Assembly (NCBI RefSeq): GCF_021378075.1
Contig: NZ_JAJUOS010000003.1
Location: forward strand, 1-64,000
Source: Rhodobacter flavimaris
GTDB taxonomy: Bacteria; Pseudomonadota; Alphaproteobacteria; Rhodobacterales; Rhodobacteraceae
Length of the DNA stretch: 64,000 bases
Direction of reading: 5' to 3'
Each line of letters opens with the position of its first letter. The first letter of the stretch is position 1. The position numbers and the translations under genes are program-made. This document shows, one piece after another, positions 56,077-64,000 of the stretch. Below the pieces are notes generated by a model, which was given only the letters and a program-made list of their open reading frames with translations, made no database searches and was not told where the DNA came from.

Positions 56077-57081
56077 ATGTCCCCAACCGCCGCCCTTCCC
56101 GCCCCCTTCATTTTCCGGTTCGCACCGGGGCTGGCGCTGGCTGCCGGGATCGCGGCGGTTGCAACGCTGGCACAGCAGGTCTCGGGCATCGCCGCGCTGA
56201 ACCCGATGGTGCTGGCAATGCTTGCGGGCATCGTCATCCGCAATGCGCGCGGCGTGCCCGGCGCGGCAGCGCCCGGCATCGCCTTCGCATTGCGTCCGGT
56301 TCTGCGCGCCGGGATCGTGCTGCTCGGCTTTCGCCTGACGCTTGCTCAACTGGCCGAGGTCGGCGCGCCGGGCCTGATGGCCATTGTGCTGACGCTGCTC
56401 GCGACCTTCCTGTTCACCAAGGCCGCCGGGCAGATGCTGGGTGTGGACCGCAAACTGTCCGAGTTGATCGCGGCAGGCAGCGCAGTTTGCGGCGCCTCGG
56501 CGGTGTTGGCGGTGAACACCGTCACCCGGGCCCGCGATGAGGACGTGGCCTATGCCATCGCCTGCGTTACGGTTTTCGGCACGCTCTCGATGTTGGGCTT
56601 CCCGCTGCTCGCAGGCGTGTTGCATCTGGCCGCCGAACCCTATGGCCTCTGGGCGGGCGCCAGCATCCATGAGGTCGCGCAGGCCGTCGGCGCCGCCTTC
56701 GCGCAGGGCGAGGTGGCAGGTCAGGCAGGCACAGTCGCCAAGCTGAGCCGTGTGATGCTGCTTGCGCCCCTGATCCTCGGCCTTGGCGCGCTCGCGCGCC
56801 GCTCGGGGCGCAGTGAGGCCACGGGGCGCGCGCCAAAGCCGTGGTTTGTTCTGGGTTTCATCGCAGCGGTCGCGCTGAACTCCGCCACGATCCTGCCCGC
56901 CGCATGGCTTGGCCCGATCGCCACTGCCTCGGCCTTCCTGCTGACCACCGCGCTGGCCGCGATGGGGCTGGAGACCGACATCGGCAAACTTCGCCTCAAG
57001 GGCCTGCGGCCGCTGGTGCTGGGTGCACTGGCGTGGGTCTTCGTCTCGGTCACGGGCCTCGGGCTGGTGCTGGCGCTCTAG
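56077..57081 (+). CDS. YeiH/UPF0324 family membrane protein (putative sulfate exporter)
   Basis: 334-aa inner-membrane protein with about ten hydrophobic segments. Family motifs: RPVLRAGIVLLGFRLTLAQL, AAGSAVCGASAVLAVNTV, and GLWAGASIHEVAQAVGAAFA. Related proteins have been suggested to export sulfate during taurine or sulfonate use, but most have no tested function. The stop shares its CTAG with the convergent GAF/Fis gene. Confidence 0.9.
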   Translation: MSPTAALPAPFIFRFAPGLALAAGIAAVATLAQQVSGIAALNPMVLAMLAGIVIRNARGVPGAAAPGIAFALRPVLRAGIVLLGFRLTLAQLAEVGAPGLMAIVLTLLATFLFTKAAGQMLGVDRKLSELIAAGSAVCGASAVLAVNTVTRARDEDVAYAIACVTVFGTLSMLGFPLLAGVLHLAAEPYGLWAGASIHEVAQAVGAAFAQGEVAGQAGTVAKLSRVMLLAPLILGLGALARRSGRSEATGRAPKPWFVLGFIAAVALNSATILPAAWLGPIATASAFLLTTALAAMGLETDIGKLRLKGLRPLVLGALAWVFVSVTGLGLVLAL

Positions 57082-58058
57082 ACCTCAAGCCCAAGCGCCT
57101 TGGCCTTGCGATAGAAGGTCGCGCGACCAATCCCCAGATCGCGCGCCGCGGCCGAGACATTGCCGCCGTTGCGCGCCAAGGCCCGCGCCATCGCGGCCCG
57201 CTGCGCCTCATCCAAGCCGCTTAGCGTCTCGCGCCGACCAAGGTCGAAAAGGTCATTCGCCGGAAGTCGCCCGATCTGGCCATCCTCGATCCCCAGATGG
57301 CGGCGCGCGGCACGGGTTGCTCCGATCACGAGATCGTCGCGGTCCAGCGCCAGCAGCATCACCCCCTGCGGCGCGCTTTCACCCGCGCCGGTCGAGAGGA
57401 TACGCGCACCATCGTAAGAGGCGCGGAACAGATCCGCCTCGATGCGCTGCGCGGCGTCCTGCACCGTCAGCGCGACAAGGCGGGCATAGCCCTCGGTCAT
57501 GTCCGCGCGGGCGGAGCTTACGTCGATCACCCCCGCCAGTTCCCCCGAGGCGCCGAAAACCGGTGCGCCCATGCAGGTCAGGCTTGTGTTGGTCGAGCGG
57601 AAATGCTGATCGCGCCAGACGACGACGGGCCGCGCCTCGGCCACGCAGGTGCCTATGCCATTCGTGCCCTCGACCCCCTCTGACCAATCTGATCCGGGCG
57701 CGAGGTTCGACGCATGGAAATGCCCGCGGTCGCCGTCGCGCACCCGCTCATCCAGCACCAACCCATCGGCATCCGACAGCAGCACCGCACAGCCCGCATC
57801 GCAGGCCGCGCGCGCCAGTCGATCCAGCACCGGCGCGGCGATTTGCACCAGCAGCCCCGACTCCTCGCGCCGCGCGCGCATCTCGGGCGCCGAGAGTCGC
57901 TCCAGCGGGCGGTGCTGACCGGGGTCAAGCTTGTGATGGATCAACGAACGGCGCCAGCTTGCCGCAAAGCCCGCGCGCCCGAGGGCGGCGGATGAGGCAA
58001 CGACCGAGCGCACGATATCGACGTGATTGCGTGCCGTATTCCGAGCAAGCGACGTCAT
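57078..58058 (-). CDS. AcoR-like GAF/Fis regulator without AAA+ domain
   Basis: 326-aa regulator. N-terminal half: the AcoR-type activator leader (GRAGFAASWRRSLIHHKLDP) and a GAF sensor (DWSEGVEGTNGIGTCVAEAR, VVWRDQHFRSTNTSLTCMGAPVFG in parts). C terminus: Fis-type helix-turn-helix (RALARNGGNVSAAARDLGIGRATFYRKAKAL in parts). Full AcoR-type proteins have about 300 more residues with the sigma-54-contacting ATPase; here it is cleanly absent. So it cannot act as a classical sigma-54 activator. The aldehyde dehydrogenase gene nearby is a plausible target. Confidence 0.88.
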   Translation of the reverse strand: MTSLARNTARNHVDIVRSVVASSAALGRAGFAASWRRSLIHHKLDPGQHRPLERLSAPEMRARREESGLLVQIAAPVLDRLARAACDAGCAVLLSDADGLVLDERVRDGDRGHFHASNLAPGSDWSEGVEGTNGIGTCVAEARPVVVWRDQHFRSTNTSLTCMGAPVFGASGELAGVIDVSSARADMTEGYARLVALTVQDAAQRIEADLFRASYDGARILSTGAGESAPQGVMLLALDRDDLVIGATRAARRHLGIEDGQIGRLPANDLFDLGRRETLSGLDEAQRAAMARALARNGGNVSAAARDLGIGRATFYRKAKALGLEV

Positions 58059-58155
58059 GGCGAAAAGCCTCCCCTCTTTCCGACGCGTCCTGCATCAGAG
58101 GATAGGCGGTTTCAGCCACGGCACAACGCCGCAGGGTCGTAGATCGTATTAGACC

Positions 58156-58917
58156 TTAGTCGTAGTCCGCCACGGCGCCGGGGACGCCTTCCTCGTGGCG
58201 CTTGCCGCGAAAACCCTGAGCAACCACGAATTTCTCCGAGCTATCCTTACGCGACGCCGGCGGCTTGACGTTGGCGACCTTGTCGAAGTTCTTCTTGAGA
58301 ACGGTCAGCAATTCCTGCTCGGCCCCGCCTGCCAGAACCTTGGCAACGAAGGTGCCGCCCTCTTCCAGCACGTCGAAGGCGAAATAGGCTGCCGCCTCGC
58401 AAAGCGAGATGATGCGCAGGTGATCGACCTGCTGGTTGCCCGAGGCCGCCGCCGCCATGTCCGACATCACCACATCGGCCTTGCCGCCAAGCCAAGCCTT
58501 GACCTTCTCATCGGCACCATCTTCGAGGAAATCGAGCTGGTGAATCTCGGCCCCGGCGATCGGAGTGACCTCTTGCAGGTCGACCCCCAGCACGGTGCCC
58601 ACCTTCTTGCCCGACTTCTCGCCCAGGGCATTCACGCGCTTGACCGCGACCTGGCACCAACCGCCCGGGGCACAGCCAAGGTCCACCACCCGCGCGCCGG
58701 GCACGAGGAAGCGGTATTTCTCGTCCAGCTCAAGAATCTTGTAGGCAGCGCGGCCGCGATAGCCCTCTTTCTTGGCGCGCACCACATAGGGGTCGTTCAG
58801 CTGGCGCTCCAGCCAGAGCGTCGAGCTGAGCTTGCGCCCCTTGGCGGTCTTGACGCGCACGCGCAGGTCGCGCTGGCCACGGCCCGAGGTATTCTTCCCG
58901 GTGGGGGTCTTGGTCAT
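58156..58917 (-). CDS. rlmE: 23S rRNA (uridine-2'-O)-methyltransferase RlmE
   Basis: 253-aa FtsJ-type methyltransferase that modifies U2552 of 23S rRNA. SAM site [20 protein letters not shown], catalytic Lys/Asp residues in [18 protein letters not shown] [17 protein letters not shown] and [13 protein letters not shown], and [15 protein letters not shown] are visible. An unusually basic N-terminal tail ([20 protein letters not shown]) precedes the domain. It is coupled to the Ppx gene by ATGA. Confidence 0.95.
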   Translation of the reverse strand: MTKTPTGKNTSGRGQRDLRVRVKTAKGRKLSSTLWLERQLNDPYVVRAKKEGYRGRAAYKILELDEKYRFLVPGARVVDLGCAPGGWCQVAVKRVNALGEKSGKKVGTVLGVDLQEVTPIAGAEIHQLDFLEDGADEKVKAWLGGKADVVMSDMAAAASGNQQVDHLRIISLCEAAAYFAFDVLEEGGTFVAKVLAGGAEQELLTVLKKNFDKVANVKPPASRKDSSEKFVVAQGFRGKRHEEGVPGAVADYD

Positions 58918-60032
58918 TTGATCGGTCCCAGTTCTTCGAGCACGCCATCGGCGGCCATTTGTGCGTAAAGCAGCCCCTCGCGCAATCCGCGGTCGGCCAC
59001 CGACATCCGGTTGGTCGGCCAGACCCGCATCAGGGCTTGCAAGATTGCCGCGCCCGACATGATCAGCGTATGCCGGTCACGCCCGATGCGCGGGTCGGCC
59101 CGGCGCCCCTCGGGGCCGAGCGAAAGGAAGCTGCGGATCACGGTGTCGATCTGGTCCGAGGTCATCGTCAGACCATCGACCCGCGTGCGGTCGTAGCGTT
59201 TCAGTCCGAGATGGCAGGCTGCCACCGTGGTGACGGTGCCCGAGGTGCCGATGATCTGGAAGCCCTCATGCGGGCTGCCAAGGCTGTAGGGCGAGAAATC
59301 GGCAAGCTTCTCCTCGAAGAACCAGCTCATCAGAGCAAAGCGTGCGGCGTCGTCCTCGACATCGCCGAACTGGTCCTTGAGCGTCGCCACGCCAAGCGGA
59401 ACCGAGATCCAGTCCACCACGCGGGCGGCGGGTTCGGGGCCCTCGGGTTGGTTGAACCCGCCCGACAGGCGCATGATAGCCCGCGCACGGTCGACGGGCG
59501 GCACATGCGAGATGTCGATCCACACCAGCTCGGTCGAGCCGCCTCCGATATCCACGACCAGAAGCTGTTCGGTGCGCGGATTGACCAGCGAGGCGCAGGA
59601 GATCACAGCCAGCCGCGCTTCTTCTTCGGGCGGGATGATTTCCAGCGGCAGGCTGGTTTCGCGCCGCACGAAGCGGATGAAGTCGCGCGCGTTTCCGGCA
59701 CGGCGGCACGCCTCGGTCGCGACAAGACGCATCCGCTTGACGCCATGCGCCTCGATCTTGCGACGACAGATCTGCAGGGCCTGAACGGTGCGCGCCATCG
59801 AACTGCGCGAAAGCCGACCAGAGGCCTCAAGCCCCTGACCCAGCTGAACAGCCTTGGAAAAGCTGTCGATGACCTGAAACTGATTGCCCTTCGGTCGGGC
59901 AATCAGCATCCGGCAACTGTTGGTGCCAAGATCGAGCGCAGCGTAAAGCTCGCCCTTCTCGGCGGTTTGGGTCGCGGTCGGCTCTACCGTTTTCGGGAAC
60001 GCGCCCGCGGACCGGGGACGCCTGGGCGCCAT
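58914..60032 (-). CDS. Ppx/GppA family phosphatase
   Basis: 372-aa exopolyphosphatase/guanosine pentaphosphatase-type protein of the actin-like ATPase fold. Phosphate motifs: [19 protein letters not shown], the central [15 protein letters not shown] and [18 protein letters not shown]. It lacks the C-terminal HD-like domain of the longer Ppx enzymes. It degrades polyphosphate or pppGpp. It pairs with rlmE, as in many alphaproteobacteria. Confidence 0.93.
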   Translation of the reverse strand: MAPRRPRSAGAFPKTVEPTATQTAEKGELYAALDLGTNSCRMLIARPKGNQFQVIDSFSKAVQLGQGLEASGRLSRSSMARTVQALQICRRKIEAHGVKRMRLVATEACRRAGNARDFIRFVRRETSLPLEIIPPEEEARLAVISCASLVNPRTEQLLVVDIGGGSTELVWIDISHVPPVDRARAIMRLSGGFNQPEGPEPAARVVDWISVPLGVATLKDQFGDVEDDAARFALMSWFFEEKLADFSPYSLGSPHEGFQIIGTSGTVTTVAACHLGLKRYDRTRVDGLTMTSDQIDTVIRSFLSLGPEGRRADPRIGRDRHTLIMSGAAILQALMRVWPTNRMSVADRGLREGLLYAQMAADGVLEELGPIK

Positions 60033-60296
60033 AATTCACGCCCTCCGATTTCAAGTTACCCCCAAGGTAGCGGCTTGCTCGTCACGGTTCAAGGTGTCGT
60101 ATCCGTGACAGTGGAGTTACGCGGCATGAGGCACCCTCATCTTTATGATGTGAATTTTTCCGATCCCCCGCGGTGGCAAGAATGTCGCGCTTTGGCTAAG
60201 CAAATGCAGCGAGGTCGCCAACCCCTCGTCAAATGTCGAAAACCGTCACCGGGCGCGTCGCTTCCGGGCGTATCTGTATGGAAAGAGGGAATCATC

Positions 60297-60608
60297 ATGG
60301 CAGAGATCACCATCGTCTTCTGGCGCGACATCCCGGCGCAGATCATCGCCGGGAAAGGGCGGCGCGGGGTCAAGAAGCCCCTGCCCGAGCGCTTTGAGCA
60401 GGCGATCGACCGCTGCGCCATGAAGGTGGGGGCGAAGGACAGCGACGCCTATCTCGCCGAATGGCGCAAGGTTGCGGTCGGGCTCCGCGATGGCTCGGAC
60501 GAAGAGGCCGCCGAGGCCGAACTCGCCCGGATTCTTTTGGACTATGACACCAAGCGCATCGTTGCGCTGATCGACAACAATGGCTGGGAACACTCCCCGC
60601 CCGCCTGA
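60297..60608 (+). CDS. PF13769 (virulence factor-type) small protein
   Basis: 103-aa cytoplasmic protein. It starts MAEITIVFWRDIPAQIIAGKG and continues with KKPLPERFEQAIDRCAM and EEAAEAELARILLDYD, the pattern of the poorly named virulence factor family. The ATG at 60297 has GAGGGA before it. It lies 11 bases ahead of a methylene-THF reductase gene and is clearly part of the methyl-folate operon, so a role in methionine or C1 metabolism is more likely than virulence. The biochemical function is unknown. Confidence 0.82.
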   Translation: MAEITIVFWRDIPAQIIAGKGRRGVKKPLPERFEQAIDRCAMKVGAKDSDAYLAEWRKVAVGLRDGSDEEAAEAELARILLDYDTKRIVALIDNNGWEHSPPA

Positions 60609-60619
60609 CGGAGACAGGA

Positions 60620-61510
60620 ATGGCGCTTTTGAACTTCCGCCGCGACACCGCGATCCCCACCAATGGGGTCGTGACCGCCTTCCTCGATGACTTCTCGATC
60701 GAGGTGATGCCGCGCACCGCCTCCAAGATCGACGACTTCCGGCCGCTCCTGCCCAAGGGCACGCGGGTCTATATCGCGCATATCGAAGGCACGCCGATCG
60801 AAGAGATGGTCGCCACCGCCAAGCGCCTGCGCGAGGAAGGCTTTGAGCCGATGCCGCATTTCCCGGCGCGCATCATCAAGGACGAGGCCACGCTGAACGA
60901 CTGGGTCACCCGTTACAAGGGTGAGGCTGGCGTTCATCAGGCGCTGCTTCTGGGCGGCGGCGTCAAGCATCCGGCGGGCGACTTCGACAACTCGATGCAG
61001 CTGATCGAAAGCCGCGCCTTCAACGGCTTCTCGCGCCTGCACATCGCTGGCCACCCCGAGGGCAACCGTGACATCGACGCCGATGGCGGCGATCGCGTGG
61101 TGATGGAGGCTCTGCGCTGGAAGCAGGCCTATTCCGAGCGCACCGATGCCGACATGGCGATCGTCACCCAGTTCGCCTTCGAGGCCAAGCCGATCATCGC
61201 CTGGGCCGACCACCTGGCCGCCAACGGCATCCACATGCCGATCCATATCGGCGTCGCGGGCCCGGCCAAGCTGCAAACGCTGCTCAAATTCGCCATCGCC
61301 TGCGGCGTAGGCCCCTCGCTGCGCGTGCTGCAAAAGCGCGCCAAGGACGTGACCAAGCTGCTCATGCCCTTCGAGCCGACCGAGCTGGTGGCCGAACTTG
61401 CCGCCCACAAGGCCGCCAATCCGAACTTCGGCATTGAAGCCGTGCATTTCTTCCCCCTCGGGGGTATCACGAGCAACGCGACCTGGATCGCGGACCACAC
61501 GAAAGGCTGA
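60620..61510 (+). CDS. Methylene-tetrahydrofolate reductase-like protein
   Basis: 296-aa MetF-superfamily TIM barrel. IDDFRPLLPKGTRVYIAHIEG, FEPMPHFPARIIKDEATLND and HIGVAGPAKLQTLLKFAIACG are visible, with GGGVKHPAGDFDNSMQLIES in the folate/flavin region. It is shorter and quite different from the reductase at 5764-6822. It is followed 2 bases later by a methyl-THF methyltransferase, so it should make 5-methyl-THF for methionine synthesis. Confidence 0.85.
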   Translation: MALLNFRRDTAIPTNGVVTAFLDDFSIEVMPRTASKIDDFRPLLPKGTRVYIAHIEGTPIEEMVATAKRLREEGFEPMPHFPARIIKDEATLNDWVTRYKGEAGVHQALLLGGGVKHPAGDFDNSMQLIESRAFNGFSRLHIAGHPEGNRDIDADGGDRVVMEALRWKQAYSERTDADMAIVTQFAFEAKPIIAWADHLAANGIHMPIHIGVAGPAKLQTLLKFAIACGVGPSLRVLQKRAKDVTKLLMPFEPTELVAELAAHKAANPNFGIEAVHFFPLGGITSNATWIADHTKG

Positions 61511-61512
61511 TC

Positions 61513-62490
61513 ATGACCCGCACCGTAATCGAGTCCAAAACCAAGACCGTCGTGATCGGCTTTGACGAGCCCTTCTGCGTCATCGGTGAGCGGATCAACC
61601 CCACCGGCCGCAAGAAGCTGGCCGCAGAGCTGGAAATGGGCGACTTCTCGACCGTCGAGAAGGACGCGCTGGAACAGGTTGCCTGCGGCGCGACGGTGCT
61701 CGACATCAACTCGGGCGCTGTGTTCTCGAACAAGATGGCCGAAGACCCGCGCTATGCCGACAACAACTTTGTCGAGCCGCCGCTGATGGCCGAACTGATC
61801 GCCCGGGTGCAGGCCATCACCGATGTGCCGCTGTGCATTGACAGCTCGGTCCCCGCCGCGCTGGCCGCCGGCCTTGAGGCCGCTGAGGGCCGTCCGCTGC
61901 TGAACTCGGTCACCGGCGAGGAAGAGCGTCTGGAGCTGGTTCTGCCGCTGGTCAAAAAATACAACGTGCCGGTCGTGGCGATCTCGAACGACGACACGGG
62001 CATTTCGGAAGACCCCGACGTTCGCTTTGCCGTCGCCAAGAAGATCGTCGAGCGCGCCGCCGATTTTGGCATTCCCGCGCATGACATCGTGGTTGACCCG
62101 CTGGTCATGCCGGTCGGCGCAATGGCCACGGCGGGCCGTCAGGTCTTCACGCTCGTGCAGCGCCTGCGCACCGAACTGGGCGTGAACACCACCTGCGGCG
62201 CGTCGAACATCTCGTTCGGCCTGCCCAACCGTCACGGCATCAACGCGGCCTTCCTGCCCATGGCCATCGGCGCGGGCATGACCTCGGCCATCATGAATCC
62301 GGTCCGCAGCCAGGAGATGGAGGCCATCCGCGCCGCCAACCTGCTGATGGATCACGACGCGAACGGCACCGACTGGATCAAGCTGGCCAAGGTTCTTGAA
62401 GCCATGAAAGAAGGCGCGACCTTCGGCGAGGCCTCGGCCGCAGCAGCTGCCGCCGGTGGCGGGCGCGGGCGCCGTCGCGCACGCGGCTGA
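61513..62490 (+). CDS. Methyl-THF:cobalamin methyltransferase (pterin-binding; split MetH-type component)
   Basis: 325-aa pterin-binding TIM barrel. Family features: CVIGERINPTGRKKLAAEL, GATVLDINSGAVFS, PLCIDSSVPAALAAGLEA, NSVTGEEERLELVLPL and NTTCGASNISFGLPNRHGIN (in parts). It corresponds to the folate-binding domain of MetH as a separate protein. In roseobacters methionine synthase is known to be split into separate homocysteine, cobalamin and folate modules, and this gene fits the folate module. The C terminus ends in a basic GGGRGRRRARG tail. A terminator follows. Confidence 0.85.
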   Translation: MTRTVIESKTKTVVIGFDEPFCVIGERINPTGRKKLAAELEMGDFSTVEKDALEQVACGATVLDINSGAVFSNKMAEDPRYADNNFVEPPLMAELIARVQAITDVPLCIDSSVPAALAAGLEAAEGRPLLNSVTGEEERLELVLPLVKKYNVPVVAISNDDTGISEDPDVRFAVAKKIVERAADFGIPAHDIVVDPLVMPVGAMATAGRQVFTLVQRLRTELGVNTTCGASNISFGLPNRHGINAAFLPMAIGAGMTSAIMNPVRSQEMEAIRAANLLMDHDANGTDWIKLAKVLEAMKEGATFGEASAAAAAAGGGRGRRRARG

Positions 62491-62515
62491 TCCCACGCTA
62501 ATTGCGTAATGAAAC

Positions 62516-62554
62516 AAGACGTCCCGGGTCGATCGCCCGGGGCGTCTTGCTTTT
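62516..62554 (+). terminator. Intrinsic terminator of the methyl-folate operon
   Basis: Stem AAGACGTCCCGGG / CCCGGGGCGTCTT (13 bp, one G-U) with a 7-nt loop, followed by GCTTTT, starts 25 bases after the stop of the methyltransferase gene. Confidence 0.85.
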
Positions 62555-62719
62555 GTGCGCGCCGATCCGATGTGTCAGGCTTGACGATGGCAATGCGATG
62601 GTGGGAGGATCAGGGCAAGGACACACTCTGACGTCAGCAGTCGTGTTTTATCAGGGCGTTACGGGCCATAATTAAACTGAAACTCAGATCCGGGCGGGAT
62701 TGAATCGCATGGCAGGCCA

Positions 62720-64000
62720 GTGATCCAGCGCAGCTTACAACGGCTTTCGCAGCTTGCAGCGATTGCGATCACGCTTGCCGCCTGTGTTCCGCAGGGCGAT
62801 TTGCAACCCTCAACCCGCGCCCGCCCGCCGCACCATACCATGCCCGAGATCGGGGCGGATCTGATGGCCGCGCCCGCCGCGCCGCCCGCGGCCATGCCGT
62901 CGAACGCGCAGATTGCGCGCGACTTCCTTGATCTGACGTTCGCGCTCGAAACCGGCCGCGATCTACAATACTTCAGCCGTTTTGAGGGACCGGTGTCGAT
63001 CACCCTCGCCCCCGGCGCTCCGTCCGGCGCGCGCGAAGAACTCGAACGTCTGGTCGCCCGCCTGCGCAGCGAGGCCGGGCTGAGCGTGACCACCGCCCCC
63101 GGTCAGGCGAACCGCATCACGGTTGCCTTCGTTTCGGAGCGCCAACTGCAATCGAGCGTCCCGAACGCCGCCTGTTTCGTTGCGCCCAATGTCGATGGCT
63201 GGGACGATTTCCGCCGCAACCGGCGCGGCGGCACCACCGACTGGACGCAGGTCACGACGCGCCGCCTCGCCAGCGTGTTCATTCCCACGAACGCGGCCCA
63301 ACAAGAGATCCGCGACTGCCTGCATGAAGAGCTCAGCCAGGCCCTCGGCCCGCTGAACGACCTCTATCGGCTGCCCTATTCGGTGTGGAACGACGACAAT
63401 TTCCACACCGTGCTCACGCGCTTCGACATGCTGATCCTGCGCGCCTACAACGCCCCCGAGTTGCGCCCCGGCATGACCGAAGGCGCCGTAGCGGCGCAGC
63501 TTCCCACGGTTCTGTCCCGCCTCAACCCTGGCGGCGGTCCAGTTTTTGAGACCTACTCAAGCCCCACGCCGCGCGCCTTTATCAGCGCCATCGAGGCCGC
63601 CTTGGGTGCGCAGTCGAACCCGTCACGGCGCCTTGGCGCGGCGCAGGAGGCGCTCTCGATCGCGCGGGCCGAGGGCTGGCACGACACGCGCGCGGCCTTC
63701 GCCTGGTTCGCGCTTGGGCGCCTCGCGATGCGCGACGATCCGCAGGGGGCGGTGCAGGCACTGTCGAACGCCCGCGCGATCTACACCAATATCCCCGGCA
63801 CCGCGATTCACATCGCCCATGTCGATGTGCAGCTGGCCGCCGTGGCGCTTGGCACGGGGCGCACCGAGCAGGCGCTGACGCTGGCAGACCGCGCGCTTCC
63901 GGCCGCGCAGGCCGCGCAGAATGGCGCGCTGATCGCCACGATCCAGCTGATCCGGGCCGAGGCGCTTGCGCGGCTTGGGCAAGCCGAGGCCGCGCGACAA
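62720..64000 (+). CDS. DUF2927 lipoprotein (3' end outside window)
   Basis: At least 427 codons with no stop before the window ends. The start is probably GTG at 62720, as it gives a lipoprotein signal (VIQRSLQRLSQLAAIAITLA then AC) with lipobox Cys22; a nearby ATG at 62709 is closed by a stop. The DUF2927 domain follows (ARDFLDLTFALETGRDLQYF, SRFEGPVSITLAPGAP, DCLHEELSQALGPLNDLYRL, FHTVLTRFDMLILRAYN, in parts). The C-terminal region (SRRLGAAQEALSIARAEGWHDTRAAFAW in parts, then AALSIARAEG-like helices) looks like TPR repeats. DUF2927 proteins are exported and of unknown function. Confidence 0.8.
   Translation, partial: MIQRSLQRLSQLAAIAITLAACVPQGDLQPSTRARPPHHTMPEIGADLMAAPAAPPAAMPSNAQIARDFLDLTFALETGRDLQYFSRFEGPVSITLAPGAPSGAREELERLVARLRSEAGLSVTTAPGQANRITVAFVSERQLQSSVPNAACFVAPNVDGWDDFRRNRRGGTTDWTQVTTRRLASVFIPTNAAQQEIRDCLHEELSQALGPLNDLYRLPYSVWNDDNFHTVLTRFDMLILRAYNAPELRPGMTEGAVAAQLPTVLSRLNPGGGPVFETYSSPTPRAFISAIEAALGAQSNPSRRLGAAQEALSIARAEGWHDTRAAFAWFALGRLAMRDDPQGAVQALSNARAIYTNIPGTAIHIAHVDVQLAAVALGTGRTEQALTLADRALPAAQAAQNGALIATIQLIRAEALARLGQAEAARQ

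Noticed and set aside
60033..60296. Possible SAM-II or SAH riboswitch before the methyl-folate operon
   Set aside because: The region has some pairing but I could not match the conserved cores of either class. A covariance-model search of this 264-base stretch would decide it.

Overview
The window is a GC-rich alphaproteobacterial chromosome segment, most likely from the Rhodobacteraceae (Rhodobacter/Paracoccus/Roseobacter group). The evidence is the pyrH-frr-uppS-cdsA-dxr-rseP-bamA-ompH-fabZ-lpxA-lpxI-lpxB block, a stand-alone methyl-THF:cobalamin methyltransferase next to a methylene-THF reductase and a PF13769 protein, the many ATGA/GTGA gene overlaps, and a DMSP-demethylase-like gene cluster. 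I cannot name the species.

Region 1 (1-9040) holds the 3' end of purU and then a one-directional cluster: DmdA-like DMSP demethylase, OsmC protein, crotonase-fold protein, DmdB-like acyl-CoA ligase, MetV-like and MetF-like methylene-THF reductase subunits, a universal stress protein and a BCCT transporter, closed by a strong terminator. Read together this is a scavenging operon: BCCT imports DMSP (or a related betaine), DmdA moves a methyl to THF, MetFV oxidises methyl-THF, and the ligase activates the methylmercaptopropionate. PurU upstream could supply the final formate-releasing step. No DmdC-type dehydrogenase is present here. The crotonase-like protein lacks both catalytic glutamates.

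Region 2 (9040-13750) is a decayed mobile segment. It has a DUF5681 gene broken by an amber codon, a ParB-like/DNA methyltransferase gene with a frameshift, a DUF2924 gene, and a serine recombinase that is frameshifted and cut off by a complete IS6-family element. That element has no target-site duplication, so it probably marks a deletion junction.

Region 3 (13750-19600) is a LysR regulator divergent from a TRAP transporter operon (dctP-dctQ-dctM, a tautomerase-like protein and an alpha/beta hydrolase), then a non-coding stretch ending at tRNA-Ser(GCT).

Region 4 (19600-29500) is mixed core genome: ychF, trpA, ppk2, TetR, LysE, Lrp, a TPM-domain protein with a zinc ribbon, an outer-membrane barrel, an SDR dehydrogenase behind a perfect 20-bp palindrome, and a DUF2059 protein. 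It ends with tRNA-Ser(CGA) and a gene-poor stretch carrying one cupin gene.

Region 5 (29500-39070) joins a three-gene transglutaminase/circularly permuted ATP-grasp/alpha-E operon, a family set predicted to do peptide-bond chemistry but without an established function, directly to the 5-oxoprolinase genes pxpB-pxpC-pxpA. A small cytochrome c gene overlaps the end. This is the best candidate for an undescribed system.

Region 6 (39066-51270, minus strand) is the envelope block: lipid A enzymes, BamA, OmpH/Skp, RseP, Dxr, CdsA, UppS, Frr and PyrH. Between rseP and bamA lies an unannotated 56-residue membrane protein gene with a strong ribosome binding site and its own terminator.

Region 7 (51400-64000) has miaA, an AraC regulator, an aldehyde dehydrogenase, LysR plus a YeiH exporter, an AcoR-like GAF/Fis regulator without its AAA+ domain, rlmE, a Ppx/GppA phosphatase, a three-gene methyl-folate/methionine operon, and the 5' part of a DUF2927 lipoprotein gene that runs off the window.
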